Below, piece after piece: positions 5,361 to 7,485 of a stretch of 7,485 nucleotides of DNA. Under the pieces are notes generated by a model. That model was not told where the DNA came from. It made no database searches and saw nothing but the letters and a program-made list of their open reading frames with translations. The translations under genes and the position numbers were made by a program. The first letter of the stretch is position 1; every line of letters starts with the position of its first letter. The DNA comes from Candidatus Minthenecus merdequi (GTDB lineage: Bacteria > Bacteroidota > Bacteroidia > Bacteroidales > Paludibacteraceae), in assembly GCA_018064385.1 (NCBI GenBank), contig JAGHVI010000034.1, positions 1-7,485 of the forward strand. The letters are read 5' to 3'.

Positions 5361-7241
5361 TTATCTTCCAAGCAATAGTAGGAGAACGTTAATATCATTG
5401 GGTGATACTCCAGGTATTCGACTAGCATCACCTATTGTTCGTGGACGAATTCTCTCAAACTTTTGTCTCGCTTCTGTACTTAGAGATTGAAGTTCATCGA
5501 AACAAAAATTATCAGGAATTTTTATATAGTCAAGTCTTCTTATCTTTTCTGCTATAATTTTTTCTCTTTCAATATACCCAGAATATTTAATCATAATTTC
5601 AACCTCCTCAAGAACCTCTCTGAGCAGCCATGACTCGATATTCATTCTATCAATAAATTCTCGAAGACTTACTTCATAATCAATAAGTCCTAACAAAGTA
5701 ACATTTGGACGCATCAACACACTTTCAATCTTCATAGAGTGATCCATCAACGAACTGCCGATAGATTCAAGATATTTGTTTACATTTCTATAATCAACAG
5801 ATGTTGTATTAAGAAAATCTATCAGTGCACAAATTGCATTCTTCTTTCGTAAAAATAAATCGTAACGTTCCTGTGAAACTAATCCAATCTTATAACCTTT
5901 TTCCGTAAGACGCATATCAGCATTGTCCTGTCGAAGCAAAATACGATATTCAGCACGCGAGGTAAACATACGATAAGGTTCGTCAACACCTTTATTTACC
6001 AAATCATCAATCAATACACCTATGTATGATTCGTCACGATGAAGAATGAAATCTTCGCCACCATGACATTTTTGATGAGCATTTATACCAGCAATAAGAC
6101 CTTGTCCAGCAGCCTCTTCATAACCAGTAGTACCATTGACCTGACCAGCAAAATAAAGATTCTGAATTAATTTTGTTTCTAATGTATGCTTGAGTTGAGT
6201 AGGCTCAAAAAAATCATATTCAATGGCATAACCAGGACGATATGCTACAACATTTTCCAATCCAGGCACAGTTCTGATAGAATGAAACTGCACATTCATT
6301 GGTAATGATGAAGAAAAACCATTAATATAATACTCTTCACTACTCTCCCCTTCCGGTTCAATGAATAATTGATGTTGCGATTTATCGGCAAATGTAACTA
6401 TTTTAGTTTCAATAGATGGACAATATCTTGGCCCAATGCTCTTAATCTGACCATTATACATAGGCGATTCATCAAGTGATTCCCGCAAAATACTGTGAGT
6501 GTCTTCATTAGTAAAAGTAATCCAACAAGGTCTTTGTCTAAGTATTCGGTTAGTACCCTTTAAATAAGAAAAACGATAACCTTCGTCTAAATCACCATCC
6601 TGACGCTGCATTTTGCTGAAATCAATAGTACGACCATCTATTCTCATTGGTGTACCAGTCTTCATTCTACCACAAGTAAAACCTAAGTTAATCAATTGTT
6701 CAGTTATGCCATAAGAACTACATTCTGATATTCTGCCACCTTCAATTTTGGTTTTTCCAATATGCATAAGACCATTAAGAAAAGTACCAGCAGTTAAAAT
6801 AACACATTTACAATCAAAAGACACACCCAAACCACACTTCACTCCACAAACAACATTATCTTCAATAATAAGCTGTGTAACTGTATCTTGCCAAATATGC
6901 AATTTATTTATAGAGTCGAGTTTGCGACGCCAATTGTCAATAAATCGTGTGCGATCACATTGCGAACGAGGACTCCACATTGCAGGTCCTTTGCTACGGT
7001 TCAACATACGAAATTGTATAGAAGAGAGATCTGTGATAATACCCATTTGACCTCCAAGAGCATCTATTTCTCTGACAATCTGACCTTTAGCTATACCTCC
7101 AACAGCAGGATTACAACTCATTTGAGCAATCTTGTTCATATCCATTGTTATTAGTAATGTATATGAACCCATATTAGCAGCAGCACAAGCTGCCTCGCAA
7201 CCTGCATGACCAGCACCAATAACTATAACGTCATATTTCAT
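5361..7241 (-). CDS. mnmG: tRNA uridine-5-carboxymethylaminomethyl modification enzyme MnmG (GidA)
   Basis: With MnmE, this FAD- and NADH-dependent enzyme installs (carboxymethyl)aminomethyl groups on wobble U34 of several tRNAs, using a methylene-tetrahydrofolate carbon. The 626-residue length is typical. The N-terminal Rossmann motif is GAGHAGCEAA (residues 9-18). CNPAVGGIAKGQIVREID follows near 43-60 with one of the two conserved cysteines; the other is in RYCPSIETKI (near 275). TAGTFLNG lies near 152, and the second FAD-contacting segment YFAGQVNGTTGYEEAAGQG near 366-384. FTSRAEYRILLRQDNADMRL and SGYIEREK mark the C-terminal region that contacts MnmE and tRNA. No key residue is missing. 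The ATG at 7241 gives the canonical MKYDVIVIGAGHAG start; nearby upstream ATGs are out of frame. It begins directly beside the candidate origin and is transcribed away from it. Confidence 0.99.
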   Translation of the reverse strand: MKYDVIVIGAGHAGCEAACAAANMGSYTLLITMDMNKIAQMSCNPAVGGIAKGQIVREIDALGGQMGIITDLSSIQFRMLNRSKGPAMWSPRSQCDRTRFIDNWRRKLDSINKLHIWQDTVTQLIIEDNVVCGVKCGLGVSFDCKCVILTAGTFLNGLMHIGKTKIEGGRISECSSYGITEQLINLGFTCGRMKTGTPMRIDGRTIDFSKMQRQDGDLDEGYRFSYLKGTNRILRQRPCWITFTNEDTHSILRESLDESPMYNGQIKSIGPRYCPSIETKIVTFADKSQHQLFIEPEGESSEEYYINGFSSSLPMNVQFHSIRTVPGLENVVAYRPGYAIEYDFFEPTQLKHTLETKLIQNLYFAGQVNGTTGYEEAAGQGLIAGINAHQKCHGGEDFILHRDESYIGVLIDDLVNKGVDEPYRMFTSRAEYRILLRQDNADMRLTEKGYKIGLVSQERYDLFLRKKNAICALIDFLNTTSVDYRNVNKYLESIGSSLMDHSMKIESVLMRPNVTLLGLIDYEVSLREFIDRMNIESWLLREVLEEVEIMIKYSGYIEREKIIAEKIRRLDYIKIPDNFCFDELQSLSTEARQKFERIRPRTIGDASRIPGVSPNDINVLLLLLGR

Positions 7242-7485
7242 AACATAAACATATACTTTTCCACAATGGTATGTGGAATAAATACTACTAAATTGTTAAT
7301 TACAATGTGGAATAAAAGTTTTCAACAATAGCAGTCATTTTTCCACAAATAATCCACTTACTTTATAAACATAGTAACATAGCAATCACTCAAAAAATTA
7401 GACTATAAACTAACAAAACTAACACCATATTATTAAAAAACATAATCTATATACACTACTTATAATATAAATGTGAGTATTAGTT
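7242..7485. other. Candidate replication origin (oriC) region: AT-rich, DnaA-box-like cluster
   Basis: These 244 bases hold no open reading frame and are very AT-rich. Within about 100 bases they carry TTTTCCACA at 7257-7265 and 7339-7347 (one mismatch each to the E. coli DnaA box TTATCCACA). TATTCCACA occurs twice on the minus strand (7272-7280, 7306-7314) and TAATCCACT at 7350-7358. From about 7375 to the window end the sequence becomes almost pure A/T with few G/C, which would suit an unwinding element. The neighbour is mnmG, which flanks oriC in E. coli and other bacteria. A plain AT-rich promoter region for mnmG, or DnaA-controlled expression of mnmG, is the alternative. Confidence 0.45.

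Noticed and set aside
6748..7154. Overlapping plus-strand frames within mnmG
   Set aside because: Antisense to conserved MnmG motifs; no independent evidence.
1..7485. CRISPR array, prophage, toxin-antitoxin or defence genes
   Set aside because: No regularly spaced direct repeats, integrase, or relevant protein motifs are present; the protein genes are housekeeping or transport.

Overview
The window looks like chromosomal DNA of a Bacteroidales bacterium, most likely Prevotella-like. The basis is AT-rich sequence, protein sequences of Bacteroidetes character, start codons without a clear Shine-Dalgarno but with AT-rich leaders, and two promoters of the Bacteroidetes type (TAnnTTTG at -7 with TTTG or TTG about 20 bases upstream). 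All seven confident genes lie on the minus strand: four complete protein genes and three tRNAs.

Reading the minus strand from right to left: 7242-7485 is a gene-free AT-rich stretch with a cluster of DnaA-box-like 9-mers. It is followed by mnmG (tRNA wobble-uridine modification), a perfect parS-like palindrome, uvrC (nucleotide excision repair), a POT/PTR2-like MFS transporter, ribF (FMN/FAD synthesis), and a tRNA cluster Gly(GCC)-Leu(UAA)-Gly(CCC) ending in a strong hairpin terminator. Left of that, 1-434 has no protein gene. It holds a promoter-structured RNA-terminator unit that looks like a small RNA gene, and pieces of a short repeat family.

Two larger patterns stand out. First, DnaA-box-like sites beside mnmG, a parS-like site next to it and every gene pointing away together suggest the left flank of a chromosomal replication origin. 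Second, a short intergenic repeat family recurs through the window, with ends AAGGGTGGTTC and AGGTGAGTTCTA. Copies lie at 1-105, 1815-1917 and 3356-3519, with a lone end at 662-673. One copy supplies the last six codons and the stop of uvrC, and two inverted copies bracket the transporter gene.

The protein genes are ordinary housekeeping genes that do not form one pathway. mnmG and uvrC are close enough to share a transcript. The MFS gene and ribF are each separated from the gene before them by a repeat copy. One mild link is that tRNA-Leu(UAA) belongs to the class of tRNAs whose U34 is modified by MnmE-MnmG.
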